Part shown: positions 24,861-33,311 of the stretch, piece after piece
How the letters are laid out: each line of letters starts with the position of its first letter
How positions within the stretch are numbered: position 1 is the stretch's first letter
The notes under the pieces: model-generated
Databases searched by the model: none
What the model saw: only the letters and a program-made list of their open reading frames with translations
What the model was told of the DNA's origin: nothing
NCBI GenBank assembly: GCA_029262065.1
Contig: JAJDAC010000004.1
Location: forward strand, 1 to 41,648
Source: Candidatus Krumholzibacteriota bacterium
GTDB lineage: Bacteria > Krumholzibacteriota > Krumholzibacteriia > JAJRXK01
Reading direction: 5' to 3'
DNA: 41,648 nt
Made by a program: the position numbers and the translations under genes

Positions 24861-25493
24861 CTAGACTTCGTCTCGACCCAGGTCGCGCCAGAACTTCAGT
24901 CGCCAGACCTGCACCGTGATGTCGTCGACGACTTCCTCGGCTGGCACCAGGTAGAACTCCTGGAGACCCGACACTTCGGAGATGTCGCCGTTGGTGTAGG
25001 TAACGGACATTTCGACTTCAAACGTCCTTCCGACCGTACCGGCAAACTCGTCGGGGACCTGACTTGTCCACCCCGAACCCTGTGCAATCAATTCCAGAGC
25101 GATGGTCTGGACTGGTTCCTGCGGGTCTCCGTTGGGCCTGGTACCGGGTTGACTGTTGAACATGTTATCGGCCGACTGAACGTCGCGAGCCCGATCCCAG
25201 CTGGCGCCCTGACCGATGTCGTCAACTTCCTGCGGTGCGAAGTAGAACACGAATCCCTCGTCGAGCAGCCGAACGTACTCAACGTCGTTCAGCTCGTTCC
25301 AGGACTTCACCAGAAGCTCGATGAGCTGGTCTTCGGTTTCGGCCGGGTCAAACGGAATGTCGGGTTCCGTGGGTGTATCAATGACCGTGTCGTCCGGCGA
25401 GAAAATGCCGCAACCACCGAAAAGCAGCGAAAACGCCAGCAAAGCGATGGGCAGCAAGAGGTTACGATGTAGTTTGGTGCTTTGGGAAAGCAT
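24861..25493 (-). CDS. Lipoprotein, possible NTF2-like fold, function unknown
   Basis: A 210-residue protein. The ATG at 25493 starts a lipoprotein signal (LLLPIALLAFSLLFGGC, Cys about residue 26). The mature part runs WNELNDVEYVRLLDEGFVFYFAP, then SWDRARDVQSADNMF, several strands, and VQVWRLKFWRDL near the end. The helix-then-strand opening and the Trp-rich final strand resemble NTF2/SnoaL-like domains, but I recognise no family. The next gene upstream encodes a lipoprotein with the same layout, so the two look like diverged paralogues. The gene has its own promoter (25546-25574) and a strong terminator, so it is expressed alone. An in-frame extension to 25634 would run through that promoter and was rejected. 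Confidence 0.75.
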   Translation of the reverse strand: MLSQSTKLHRNLLLPIALLAFSLLFGGCGIFSPDDTVIDTPTEPDIPFDPAETEDQLIELLVKSWNELNDVEYVRLLDEGFVFYFAPQEVDDIGQGASWDRARDVQSADNMFNSQPGTRPNGDPQEPVQTIALELIAQGSGWTSQVPDEFAGTVGRTFEVEMSVTYTNGDISEVSGLQEFYLVPAEEVVDDITVQVWRLKFWRDLGRDEV

Positions 25494-25545
25494 GACCTCT
25501 GATGGACCTCCGATTATGTCCCCCAAAAAATTGGTTCTAAGGGAC

Positions 25546-25574
25546 AGGATAGCAAATTCCGGGTCACCAACCAA
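25546..25574 (-). promoter_or_regulatory. Candidate promoter of the 24.9-25.5 kb lipoprotein gene
   Basis: TTGGTT (25574-25569) and TATCCT (25551-25546) are spaced by 17 bases, with the -10 four of six. The start would lie near 25539, about 45 nt before the ATG at 25493. The rest of the 25494-25656 gap holds GC-rich inverted repeats without a T tract. Confidence 0.45.
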
Positions 25575-25656
25575 GGGGCCCGGGTGAACTTCCCAGGGGT
25601 GGCCAGCGAGTGGCCGGGCCGGCCAACGAGGCACCGACCGGAGGGTCTAGCAAGAG

Positions 25657-26181
25657 CTACTGGACGAGGGCTCCTCTCAACTGGGCAAAGGGGAAGTTCG
25701 AGTCCTTCTCTTCCCAACGCGTGATCTGGAACACGCCCGCGTTGGTCTCGAGCGTGTAGAACACCTCACCAGTATACGTGGTTCCGCCGATCGTGAACTC
25801 ATAAGTTGCTTCCACCAGCACGGGGTCCGATCCACCAGGGGGATTCACGTCGGACACCCGGGACCTAGAGGAAATCGTGCCACCCGATGCGACCAAAGCG
25901 CTTATGAACCTTTCCTCTTCTTCACGCCCCCAGGGCTGCACCACATTGGCCGCCTCGCTGGGGGCTGGAATGTAGACGAAATCCTCGGCGATCTGATCGA
26001 GGTAGGTGAAAGCCTGGCGGCATTCCAGCGATCCGTCGATGTTCTCGAACACGTCGTCAAAGGTGGCGCTGTCGTTGGCCTCGTAGCAGAGCACACCGCC
26101 GCCGGTGTCGGGGTCGCGCGTATCGAAAAGGCACCCGGCCAGGGTCAGCGACAAGATCAGGGTAACGGGAAGAATCTTCAT
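25657..26181 (-). CDS. Lipoprotein, possible NTF2-like fold, paralogue of its neighbour
   Basis: A 174-residue protein. The ATG at 26181 opens a short lipoprotein signal with a perfect lipobox (LTLAGC, Cys17). The mature part reads CRQAFTYLDQIAEDFVYIPAP, then WGREEEERFISALV, strands, and VFQITRWEEK. The order 'TYL..DFVYIPAP - W.REEE - final strand ending in a W' parallels the 24.9-25.5 kb lipoprotein, which suggests a shared NTF2-like fold. The function is unknown. It lies 23 bp after the outer-membrane barrel gene and is probably co-transcribed with it. GGAG is 12 bases before the ATG. A possible earlier in-frame start at 26241 would overlap the barrel gene and has a His-rich N-terminus with no signal. 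Confidence 0.75.
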   Translation of the reverse strand: MKILPVTLILSLTLAGCLFDTRDPDTGGGVLCYEANDSATFDDVFENIDGSLECRQAFTYLDQIAEDFVYIPAPSEAANVVQPWGREEEERFISALVASGGTISSRSRVSDVNPPGGSDPVLVEATYEFTIGGTTYTGEVFYTLETNAGVFQITRWEEKDSNFPFAQLRGALVQ

Positions 26182-26204
26182 GGTCGCAAGCAACTCCTGC
26201 ACGC

Positions 26205-28250
26205 CTAGAACTTCATGGTGATGGTGCTGTTGGCGATCCAATAGCGCTCGCTCTCGGCGCGTACCCGAGGCCCATACGCGAGCACACGGGTCACGTTGAC
26301 CGACACATCCAGCTTACCCGTGAACAGCTTCTTGGTACCCGACAGCTTCATGCGAATGTCTCCGCTGTCTTCCGAGCGCGTGGTTACCCCCGCGGTATTC
26401 TTGTCGCGCAGGAATTCGCGCTCACTGTCGACGGCGAGGTCGAAGATGCTGATCGGAATGTTGATGTCGGCGCGCACCCGGTGGGTGAATCGCCGCAGGT
26501 CCGTCCGAAATGAAATCTGCCCCGGGGTCACGTCGGCCTGACGCGTGCCGTTGCTACGAAAATCCAGCGCGTACTCGGCGTTCAACTTGGCGTTGCGGGG
26601 CAACTGGTATCCCAACTTGCTGACCACCTGGCCCTGCTTGTTGAACCGGTCCCGACTATCCGACGTATGGAAGTCGATGAAGATGATCTGCATGCGATAG
26701 TTCTGCTCGAGCGTGATCTTATCGGTGGCGAACCATCGGTAGCCTCCGATGACCGAGAACAGACGATCTTCCTTGTTGTTGCTCGTGCTCTCGGACGCCA
26801 GATTCACGAGGCGCGTCACGCTGATCGAACCACTGGCGTTCAACTGCAGGTTTGGAATGGCCCGGCTTACGATACGCGCGTCGGCACGGTCGATGAGCTC
26901 GTCGCGGTCGCGGTTGTTGCCCTCTTCCTCGAACAGGTTCTGCTGCAGGCGCTGACCGAATGAGAGCGTGAGATCGCTCTGACTGAAAAGTCGCTGCGAC
27001 ATCTCGAACTTGGCTTCTTCGGTGCGACGCGTCTCCCGCCCCCGGAACGAAGTGTTGCCCTGGAATCTCCGGTCGTCCCACCGATTTCCCACGGTGTAAC
27101 TCACGGTAAGACTGCCGGCCTCGGCGTAGCGGAAGTCGAGACCCAGGTCGATTTCGTCGTTGCCTCGGCGCAGCAGCCCCTGTTCGTTCAACGTCCAACG
27201 GGTCTCGGTAAGGTCGTAGCTACCCACACCTCTCACATTCAGCACCGGTAGTACCCGGTACGAGAGCGCGCCGTTGATGCGGTCGCCGCGGCGCCGTTCC
27301 TGCTCGTTGCTCACCGGCCGCTCGGCCCCCACCGTATCGATGACACCGTTGGTGTTGCGGCGGAAATCCAGGCGATCTTCGATGTACACCGCTCGTTGAA
27401 CGTCGGTGGAGAAATTGAACCGGTGGCCTTCGTACTCCACCTTGGTAGCCAACGTGTCCTGACGGGAATTCGAGTTGGCCTCCAATCCGCGCAGCTCATT
27501 GTTGCCGCTGGCCCTCTTGTACCCGAATCGTCCCTCGACCGACAGGTCGCCGCGATCGAACGTCCACAGGCTCGTTACTCCGCCACTGGCGTCGGTGCGC
27601 TTCTCGGTGGTTTCGCGGTTCACGCCGTCGTGATCGAAGACGTCTCCCGACAGGCTGAAGGCGTGTCCGAACCCCTTGGTCAATTCGCCACCGCCACGGA
27701 ATGCCAACGCGCCACGATAGTCTTCAGACTCGCGCGCGGTCACGTTGTCCACGCCAAACACCGTGATGTCTTCGTCGTACTTGTTGCTGAAATTCAGATT
27801 CATTTTCAGCAGGTCGCCCAAGGGGCGATCGTAGGCCGTGGTGAAATCGCGCCGGTATGCATCGCGCTCCTGCTGTCGGTACCGGCGATCGGCGATGGTG
27901 AACGAACTGGCGGACGTGCCGCCGCCGAACAGCTGCGCACCGTTGGAAAGCTTGCCCTCGAGCGACACGTCGGAGACCGTGGCGCCCACCTTGCCGGTGA
28001 GCGTGTTGCTCACATTGGATATCCAGGCGAAGGACGGCGCCTCCTGCTGCATCTGAGCCAAGACGCTGTCAGGCACAGAGGATCCAAGTTCGGCTGACTC
28101 GCCCACCCGGGACAGGAGGTTTCCCGATCGCGTGGAGTCAGCCGCCGCCGCGGAGGAGGAATCGGCCGCCGCGGGCGATTGCGCCAGAAGAATCTGGGGC
28201 CGGCCGCTCGCCAGCAGCGCCAGCACCAATAGGAACCACGCGTTCCTCAT
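26205..28250 (-). CDS. Outer-membrane beta-barrel protein, no recognised family
   Basis: A 681-residue protein. A signal peptide (MRNAWFLLVLALLASGRPQILLAQ) is followed by an Ala/Ser-rich linker. From about residue 90 the sequence is a long run of alternating polar and hydrophobic strands with aromatic ends and Asp/Arg-rich loops (for example LSVEGRFGYKRASG, HRFNFSTDVQRAVYIED, GSLTVSYTVGNRWDD, NAKLNAEYALDFRSN). It ends SERYWIANSTITMKF, with the C-terminal Phe typical of BAM-assembled barrels. There is no plug, POTRA or TonB box I can recognise. The ATG overlaps the rsmA stop by 4 bp, so it is translated from the rsmA transcript. The lipoprotein gene that follows may be a partner. The function is unknown. 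Confidence 0.8.
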   Translation of the reverse strand: MRNAWFLLVLALLASGRPQILLAQSPAAADSSSAAAADSTRSGNLLSRVGESAELGSSVPDSVLAQMQQEAPSFAWISNVSNTLTGKVGATVSDVSLEGKLSNGAQLFGGGTSASSFTIADRRYRQQERDAYRRDFTTAYDRPLGDLLKMNLNFSNKYDEDITVFGVDNVTARESEDYRGALAFRGGGELTKGFGHAFSLSGDVFDHDGVNRETTEKRTDASGGVTSLWTFDRGDLSVEGRFGYKRASGNNELRGLEANSNSRQDTLATKVEYEGHRFNFSTDVQRAVYIEDRLDFRRNTNGVIDTVGAERPVSNEQERRRGDRINGALSYRVLPVLNVRGVGSYDLTETRWTLNEQGLLRRGNDEIDLGLDFRYAEAGSLTVSYTVGNRWDDRRFQGNTSFRGRETRRTEEAKFEMSQRLFSQSDLTLSFGQRLQQNLFEEEGNNRDRDELIDRADARIVSRAIPNLQLNASGSISVTRLVNLASESTSNNKEDRLFSVIGGYRWFATDKITLEQNYRMQIIFIDFHTSDSRDRFNKQGQVVSKLGYQLPRNAKLNAEYALDFRSNGTRQADVTPGQISFRTDLRRFTHRVRADINIPISIFDLAVDSEREFLRDKNTAGVTTRSEDSGDIRMKLSGTKKLFTGKLDVSVNVTRVLAYGPRVRAESERYWIANSTITMKF

Positions 28251-29053
28251 GCCGCGTGCTCCTGCAGCCAGGCGTCCAGCTCCATGTAGTTGGCGCGCGT
28301 GAGCTGTTCGGGTCGCTGCGACATGGAGAATCCTACCTGGGCTTCCAGGGTTTGAACGTCGTGCACTGAGAGTCCATTGCGCCGGCGCAGCAAACCACCG
28401 ACTTGTTTGCGACGTTGCTGGAACAGGTCTTTTACCAGACTCACACACGAGTCCGTTAGGTTTTCCGGGTTCGCGCGTGGCTTCAGCTCCACCACGGCCG
28501 AATCGACGCGGGGTGGCGGCAGGAACGATCCGGGCTTCACCACGAACAAGCGACGGATATCGGCCGTAGACCCCAGCAGAACGGTCAGGATGCCGTACTC
28601 CTTGGTGCCCGGCGAGGCCACGAGCCGTCGCGCCACCTCCGACTGCATCATGACCACGGCGCCACGGCAATTTGGCTTGGACAGCGCCGGCATGAGTGCG
28701 AACAGGATGATACTGGTGATCTGGTAGGGCAGATTCCCAGCGAAGGCCATGTCGGCCTCGTGCACATGCTGCGCCAGATCTTCCCGCGCCAGATCGGTCT
28801 TGGTTACGCGCAGATCCCGACCGGCAGCCTCGGCGCGCAGCAGTTCGATCATGCGGTCGTCCAATTCCAGGCCGTGCACGGGCAACCCCTCGTCGAGCAG
28901 CGCGAAGGTCAGGGCACCCGCTCCCGGGCCCAATTCCACGACCTGTTCGGGTCCGAGGTCGCGGACCGCGGCCACGATGCGCGACAGAACCCGCCGGTCG
29001 TCCAGAAAGTGTTGGCCCAGACGCTTGTCCAGACGCAGGCCGTACTTCCTCAA
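28247..29053 (-). CDS. rsmA: 16S rRNA (adenine1518/1519-N6,N6)-dimethyltransferase RsmA
   Basis: A 268-residue enzyme that dimethylates two adjacent adenines in the helix 45 loop of 16S rRNA, a late step of 30S assembly. Visible motifs are KRLGQHFLDD, the SAM-binding VELGPGAGALTFALL, the acidic ELDDRM, and the catalytic NLPYQITS, then FLPPPRVDSAV and a C-terminal helical domain. The reading frame stays open far upstream to 29683, but that part overlaps tatD in another frame. No ATG occurs near the homology start. TTG at 29053 gives 16 residues before KRLGQHFL and a normal length; a CTG at 29077 has GAGG 7 bases upstream and is the alternative. The 3' end overlaps the barrel gene by 4 bp. About 200 bp separate it from tatD. 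Confidence 0.93.
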   Translation of the reverse strand: MRKYGLRLDKRLGQHFLDDRRVLSRIVAAVRDLGPEQVVELGPGAGALTFALLDEGLPVHGLELDDRMIELLRAEAAGRDLRVTKTDLAREDLAQHVHEADMAFAGNLPYQITSIILFALMPALSKPNCRGAVVMMQSEVARRLVASPGTKEYGILTVLLGSTADIRRLFVVKPGSFLPPPRVDSAVVELKPRANPENLTDSCVSLVKDLFQQRRKQVGGLLRRRNGLSVHDVQTLEAQVGFSMSQRPEQLTRANYMELDAWLQEHAA

Positions 29054-29249
29054 AAGGGCTGTTTGTGAAATCGACAGGGCGCTACCTCGAACCGCTTGGG
29101 GTGCGTGGGACGGTATTGTTCGAAATGCGCGAAACCGCGCACGGTAGCCGAGTTGCGTAGGAACCTCCGCTGGAGGCGCGGATGGCGTGTGGAGGGGCGA
29201 CGCAAAGCGTTGTCGCTGGCAAAAGTCTATCCAACGGGATCCCGCGGTG

Positions 29250-30077
29250 TCAACGGCGGGGCGGAACGGGGCAGGTCGAGGGTCGCACATCCCACACCTC
29301 AGGGGGCAACTTGATGGCGAAAACCGCTTCGACGGTACGGGCCAGGGAGTCGGACAGGGCGTCGATATCCACATCCAGCAATTCGGCCAGCACCCGCGCC
29401 GTTTCGCGAACGTAAGCCGGCTCGTTCCGCTTGCCGCGCCACGGCTGCGGTGGTAGCCACGGAGCATCGGTCTCGAGCACGAAGCTCTCGGCGGGCAGGC
29501 CCGCGATGGCCTGGGGGAGCTTGGAGTTCTTGTAGGTGAGCGGCCCGCCGATCCCCAGCCGGAAACCGTTGTCCACCGCCCAGCGAGCAAACTCGCCGTC
29601 GCCCGCGAAGGCGTGGAAGACTCCGCGGCGCGGAGGCAGTCCCGCGTCTTCCAGGACCCGCCGCGCGTCGTCGTAGGCATCACGCACGTGGAACACCATG
29701 GGCAACGCCACTTCGGTAGCCAACGCGATCTGGCGGCGAAACGCCGCCTCTTGCACGTCGCGGGGACTCAGATCGCGGAAGAAATCCAGGCCACACTCGC
29801 CAATCGCTACGATCGACCCCGAGTTGGCCAGTGACCGCAGTCGCTCTTCGGCCGCGTCGTCGTAGCTGGCCGCGTCGTGGGGATGGATGCCGGCGGTCGC
29901 CCAACTGGAGTCGTCCTGTTGAGCCAAGGCCAGCGCATGATCGATCGATTCGCCGTCGAAGCCCACGTGGATGAACGCTCCCACACCGGCGGCCTGGGAT
30001 CGTAGTTGCACGGCCTCGCGATCGTCGTCGAACTCCGCGCGCCCCAGGTGCAGATGCGTGTCGATCAGCGCGGCCAC
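29250..30077 (-). CDS. tatD: TatD family metal-dependent hydrolase (DNase-like)
   Basis: A 275-residue TIM-barrel enzyme. Metal ligands of the family are all visible: DTHLHLG at the N-terminus, GECGLDFF (Glu), VFHVRDA (His), VFHAFAG (His) and LETDAPWLPP (Asp). TatD proteins are 3'-5' exonucleases or related phosphoesterases. I use the GTG at 30077, with AAGGA 6 bases upstream and ALIDTHLH directly after; it overlaps the holB stop by 13 bp. An ATG at 30104 in the same frame is possible. The order holB-tatD is common in bacteria, so the call is secure; the cellular role is less clear. Confidence 0.93.
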   Translation of the reverse strand: MAALIDTHLHLGRAEFDDDREAVQLRSQAAGVGAFIHVGFDGESIDHALALAQQDDSSWATAGIHPHDAASYDDAAEERLRSLANSGSIVAIGECGLDFFRDLSPRDVQEAAFRRQIALATEVALPMVFHVRDAYDDARRVLEDAGLPPRRGVFHAFAGDGEFARWAVDNGFRLGIGGPLTYKNSKLPQAIAGLPAESFVLETDAPWLPPQPWRGKRNEPAYVRETARVLAELLDVDIDALSDSLARTVEAVFAIKLPPEVWDVRPSTCPVPPRR

Positions 30078-31189
30078 GCGGCGTCCTTGCCTTCTGTGTC
30101 GCAAATGCGCTGAAACGTATCGGTGAGGACCAGAGCCACGTTGACGTTACGCATGACATCACTGCGAGCCCGCATGAGATCGCTGGCCATGCTCGTCGCG
30201 CGCCGCGAGTCCAACCGGCCGGCGTGGGCGGCCAGTCGCTGTTTCGAGGCCGGCGCCAACTGAGCCCCTTCGGCCAATCGCGCCACGGACAGCAGATCGG
30301 CCACCAGGAAATCGATCAGACGCACCGCGACATCACGACCAGCACTGAGGCTGGCGTCGCCACCCTTCTTGGCCTTCATCTTGGGAGCGGCCTCGGCCGC
30401 CTTCAGCAACGCCACACGGCGTCCCGCTACCAATGCCTCGAACACCTCGGCTGACCAATCGCTCAGCTCGCGCGAGCTGGGGTCGATCATGTCGATGGCG
30501 CGGCGTGCGTTGGCACCACTGACGGTGGCGATGCGAGCGGCATCCGGTACCGACAGTCCGTGGCGCTCGGTCAGATGCTCGGCCAGCGCCTGTTCAGTGA
30601 GCGGCGGCACCATGACCCGGGCACATCGCGAGCGGATGGTCAGGGGCAGCAAGTGGGGCTGGTGGGTACACAGAATCAAGAGGGCGGTGGGCGGCGGCTC
30701 TTCCAGGGTCTTGAGTAGCGCGTTGGCCGCGGCGCGGTTCATACGATGCGCATCACCCACCACCACCACGCGGTGCTGGCTCTCGAACGGATGCAGCTCC
30801 ACGAATCTACGAATGGCCCGCACGGTAGCCGGATGGGGATCGTCGGCGTCACCGATGGAAATGATGGCATTGCCGGGCTGACGCATGCGCGACAGCGGGT
30901 CCTGGGATTTGCCGCGCAGGAGTTCGCGGTAGTCATCGATCTTCAGCCCGGTTTCGGCCGGAAACACGTACAGCAGATCGGGGTGCTGAAGTTCGGCGGC
31001 TTTGCGAAGCGCGCCTTCGGCGTCGGCGACATCGCGACTCAACGCGATCTCGGCCAACGCAAACGCGGCGGCCTCCTTGCCCGACCCTTCCGGGCCAACC
31101 AACAACAGACTCTGGGACAATTGTCCGGTGCGAGCACGCTCGGCCAAACGAGCGAGACCCGGCGCGCGACCTAGCACGTCCAGCGTCAC
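30065..31189 (-). CDS. holB: DNA polymerase III delta' subunit
   Basis: A 374-residue AAA+ clamp-loader subunit. Near the N-terminus are Walker A (GPEGSGKEA) and the conserved helix RTGQLSQSLLLVGPEG. Later come RVVVVGDAHRMNRAAANALLKTLEEPPP (Walker B/sensor region typical of delta') and TIRSRC, the SRC motif that supplies the arginine finger to the neighbouring DnaX subunit. It helps load the beta clamp at primer ends. The C-terminal region (about 270-374) includes a Lys-rich linker (KMKAKKGG). The gene starts 58 bp after the envC stop and overlaps tatD at its 3' end, so it probably belongs to the long mfd-to-lipoprotein series. Confidence 0.93.
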   Translation of the reverse strand: MTLDVLGRAPGLARLAERARTGQLSQSLLLVGPEGSGKEAAAFALAEIALSRDVADAEGALRKAAELQHPDLLYVFPAETGLKIDDYRELLRGKSQDPLSRMRQPGNAIISIGDADDPHPATVRAIRRFVELHPFESQHRVVVVGDAHRMNRAAANALLKTLEEPPPTALLILCTHQPHLLPLTIRSRCARVMVPPLTEQALAEHLTERHGLSVPDAARIATVSGANARRAIDMIDPSSRELSDWSAEVFEALVAGRRVALLKAAEAAPKMKAKKGGDASLSAGRDVAVRLIDFLVADLLSVARLAEGAQLAPASKQRLAAHAGRLDSRRATSMASDLMRARSDVMRNVNVALVLTDTFQRICDTEGKDAAWPR

Positions 31190-31247
31190 GAGAAACCTCG
31201 GGGGGAAGCCAGGGACTGGTTCAGCGGGTCGGTTTCAGCGCGAGTGG

Positions 31248-32426
31248 TCAGCGAGACTGAGATGACGCGAGCCACTGCAACGGATCGAGCGGTTCCTTGC
31301 CCTTGCGCACCTCGAAGTACAATTGGCTGCCGTTGAGCGAACCAGTATCGCCAACCTCGCCAATGACGTCGCCTTTGCTCACGACGGCGCCTTCCTGGGA
31401 GAAGACCTCCGACGCGTGGGCGTAGAGCGTGTAGTAGCCGCTGCCGTGGTTGACGATAATGCACTTGCCGTAGCCGGGCAACCAGTTGACGTAGTCCACC
31501 GAGCCCGGTCCCACCGCGCGGATGGGAGTTCCCATGGCCGCGCCTATGTTGATGCCCTTGTTCAGCACCACGGTCTTGAACTCGGGGTGCACCGACCGAC
31601 CAAAGGGCTTGATGACCGGCCCATCCACGGGCCAAGGCAAGACACCACGAGCCAGCGAAAACTGTGGGGCTCCCGGAATGGGGGCAGTGGCCACGCGTTT
31701 GCGCTCCAGATCATTCAGCAGGTCCTCCATGCGCCGAGCTGCTTCCTGGAGCTCCGTCAACGAGGCTTCGAATATTTCGCGTTCCTTGCGGATGTCCCCC
31801 AACGCGCCCTCGCGGTCGCCGCGCAGGCCGGTCAGCCTTGCCTGCTCGTCGCGGGCCTCGCTTTGCATGGCATGTACTTCGGCCAATCGCTCGCTCACGC
31901 CAATCTGCCGGTCGCGCACGCCGCGCTGATCAGCCAGGACCTCTTCGATCAGTTTCTGCTCGGTCCGCACCACGTGTCGACGGGCGTTCATGACCAACGC
32001 GATCTGGTTTACGTTGCCGGCGGTGAGCACGACCTCGAGCGGGCTCGGACGCTTGTGCATGTACATGTCGCGCAGGTGGGCGGCCAGGCGCTCCCGACGC
32101 GCCACGACGCGCGCCTGCCCTTCGCCAATTTCCGCTTCCAGTACGCGCACCTCGTCCATGACGGTAATTTCGCGCGCTTCGAGACCTTCGAGCAGTTCAC
32201 GCACCAGTGCCTGCTCTTGTTCCAGGATGTTCAGTCGCTCCAGCTGGCTTTTCTCCACGGCAACCAGCTCGCTGGTGCGCGCACGTTGCTCGGCGATGCG
32301 TCGACGCAGTGCCTTGAGTTCTTCGCTGGAAGCGTCCGAGTTATCGCCCTGGCTCGGGGTAGCCAGTATCAACATGGCGGTGAGGGCCATCACGAATGAC
32401 AGAACCAGGGAATGAACAGACCTCAC
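31248..32426 (-). CDS. envC: EnvC-like murein hydrolase activator with degenerate LytM domain
   Basis: A 392-residue secreted protein. The GTG start has GGAG 5-6 bases upstream. A signal peptide (about 1-27) is followed by a long coiled coil (about 30-260) and a LytM/M23 domain (about 280-390). The M23 fold is clear (WPVDGPVIKPFG, GTPIRAV, GYGKCIIVNHGSGYYTLYAH), but the zinc ligands are changed: NKGINIG replaces the usual HxGxD and QLYFEVR replaces HLHFE. E. coli EnvC has the same losses and works as an activator of amidases, not as an enzyme. ftsE and ftsX lie directly upstream, as needed for an FtsEX-EnvC complex that opens septal peptidoglycan. The amidase partner is outside the window. 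Confidence 0.9.
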   Translation of the reverse strand: MRSVHSLVLSFVMALTAMLILATPSQGDNSDASSEELKALRRRIAEQRARTSELVAVEKSQLERLNILEQEQALVRELLEGLEAREITVMDEVRVLEAEIGEGQARVVARRERLAAHLRDMYMHKRPSPLEVVLTAGNVNQIALVMNARRHVVRTEQKLIEEVLADQRGVRDRQIGVSERLAEVHAMQSEARDEQARLTGLRGDREGALGDIRKEREIFEASLTELQEAARRMEDLLNDLERKRVATAPIPGAPQFSLARGVLPWPVDGPVIKPFGRSVHPEFKTVVLNKGINIGAAMGTPIRAVGPGSVDYVNWLPGYGKCIIVNHGSGYYTLYAHASEVFSQEGAVVSKGDVIGEVGDTGSLNGSQLYFEVRKGKEPLDPLQWLASSQSR

Positions 32427-32438
32427 CGGCGCTCCAAA

Positions 32439-33311
32439 CTAGAGGCTCAGGTGGCGACGCAACGCCAGCGTGCTGCCGCCCGCGCCAAGCAGCGTGCTGA
32501 GCATCACGAAGCCCAGCATCTGCCCGTTCGCGAAGAAGTAGATTCCGTCGACCTGCTGGCTCAGGAACCGATAGGTGATCACCAGGACCAACATGGCGAT
32601 GCCGCCGGCCAGCGCTCCTTGTAGGGCGCCACTCAACAGGTAGGGCAAGCGGATGAACCAGTTGGTCGCGCCCACCAATTTCATGACCTCGATCGTGGTG
32701 GAACTCTCTTCGATCGTCAGCCTGACCGTGTTGCTGATGACGAACAGAGCCGACGCCAGCACGAGCAACCCGACCAACAGGTCCACCAATACGAACGTGC
32801 GGGTAACGCGGTCGAGGCGCTTGACCCACTCCACGTGCGCGACCACCTCGTCGACCACCGGATAGCCGGAAATCGTGGCCTTCAATTCCTCCAACCGCTC
32901 AGCCGCATTCAGATCGGGTGACAAACGAATTTCGAAGGACGCCGGTAGCGGATTGGCCGTCAGGGCGTCGAGCAGATCGGCGTCTTCGCCCAACTCCTGC
33001 CTGAATTTCTCGATGGCCTGCGCGGGCGTCACGTACTGGACGGCCAGTACACCCTCGGTGCCCTCGAGGTCGGCGCGCAGCCGCGCCCGGTCGTCGGCGT
33101 GAATGTCGTCGCGCAGGAATACAGTGATGTCGATCTCGCCGCGCACAGTCTGCAGCACACGATCCAGATTGATGGTCACCAAACTGAATAGCGCCAACAT
33201 GAGCAGAGCCGAACCCATGATGACCACGGCCACCGTTCCGCTGACCTTGCGACGGTGCATGCCGTTCAAGCTCTCGCCCACCAGGTGACGTAGTTGGGTG
33301 GTGTTATACAT
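32439..33311 (-). CDS. ftsX: Cell-division ABC permease FtsX
   Basis: A 290-residue protein of normal FtsX length. Helix 1 (VAVVIMGSALLMLALFSL) is followed by the periplasmic loop (about 50-165) with IDITVFLRDDI, then three helices (about 170-275), giving the four-helix FtsX layout. The cytoplasmic segment NTVRLTIEESSTTIEVMKLVGATNWFIR is the family's conserved region that contacts FtsE. The ATG has GGAGAGCGCG just upstream and overlaps the ftsE stop by 8 bp. An in-frame extension to 33449 lies inside ftsE and was rejected. With FtsE it passes ATP-driven motion to EnvC, whose gene follows after 12 bp. Confidence 0.95.
   Translation of the reverse strand: MYNTTQLRHLVGESLNGMHRRKVSGTVAVVIMGSALLMLALFSLVTINLDRVLQTVRGEIDITVFLRDDIHADDRARLRADLEGTEGVLAVQYVTPAQAIEKFRQELGEDADLLDALTANPLPASFEIRLSPDLNAAERLEELKATISGYPVVDEVVAHVEWVKRLDRVTRTFVLVDLLVGLLVLASALFVISNTVRLTIEESSTTIEVMKLVGATNWFIRLPYLLSGALQGALAGGIAMLVLVITYRFLSQQVDGIYFFANGQMLGFVMLSTLLGAGGSTLALRRHLSL

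Noticed and set aside
29054-29249. A hidden small gene or tRNA between tatD and rsmA
   Set aside because: Neither strand has a start with a ribosome binding site and a sensible product, and no cloverleaf was found; only short GC-rich inverted repeats are seen.
29054-29683. A 210-residue N-terminal extension of RsmA
   Set aside because: It overlaps tatD on the same strand in a shifted frame and lacks any RsmA homology; the frame is open only because of high GC.
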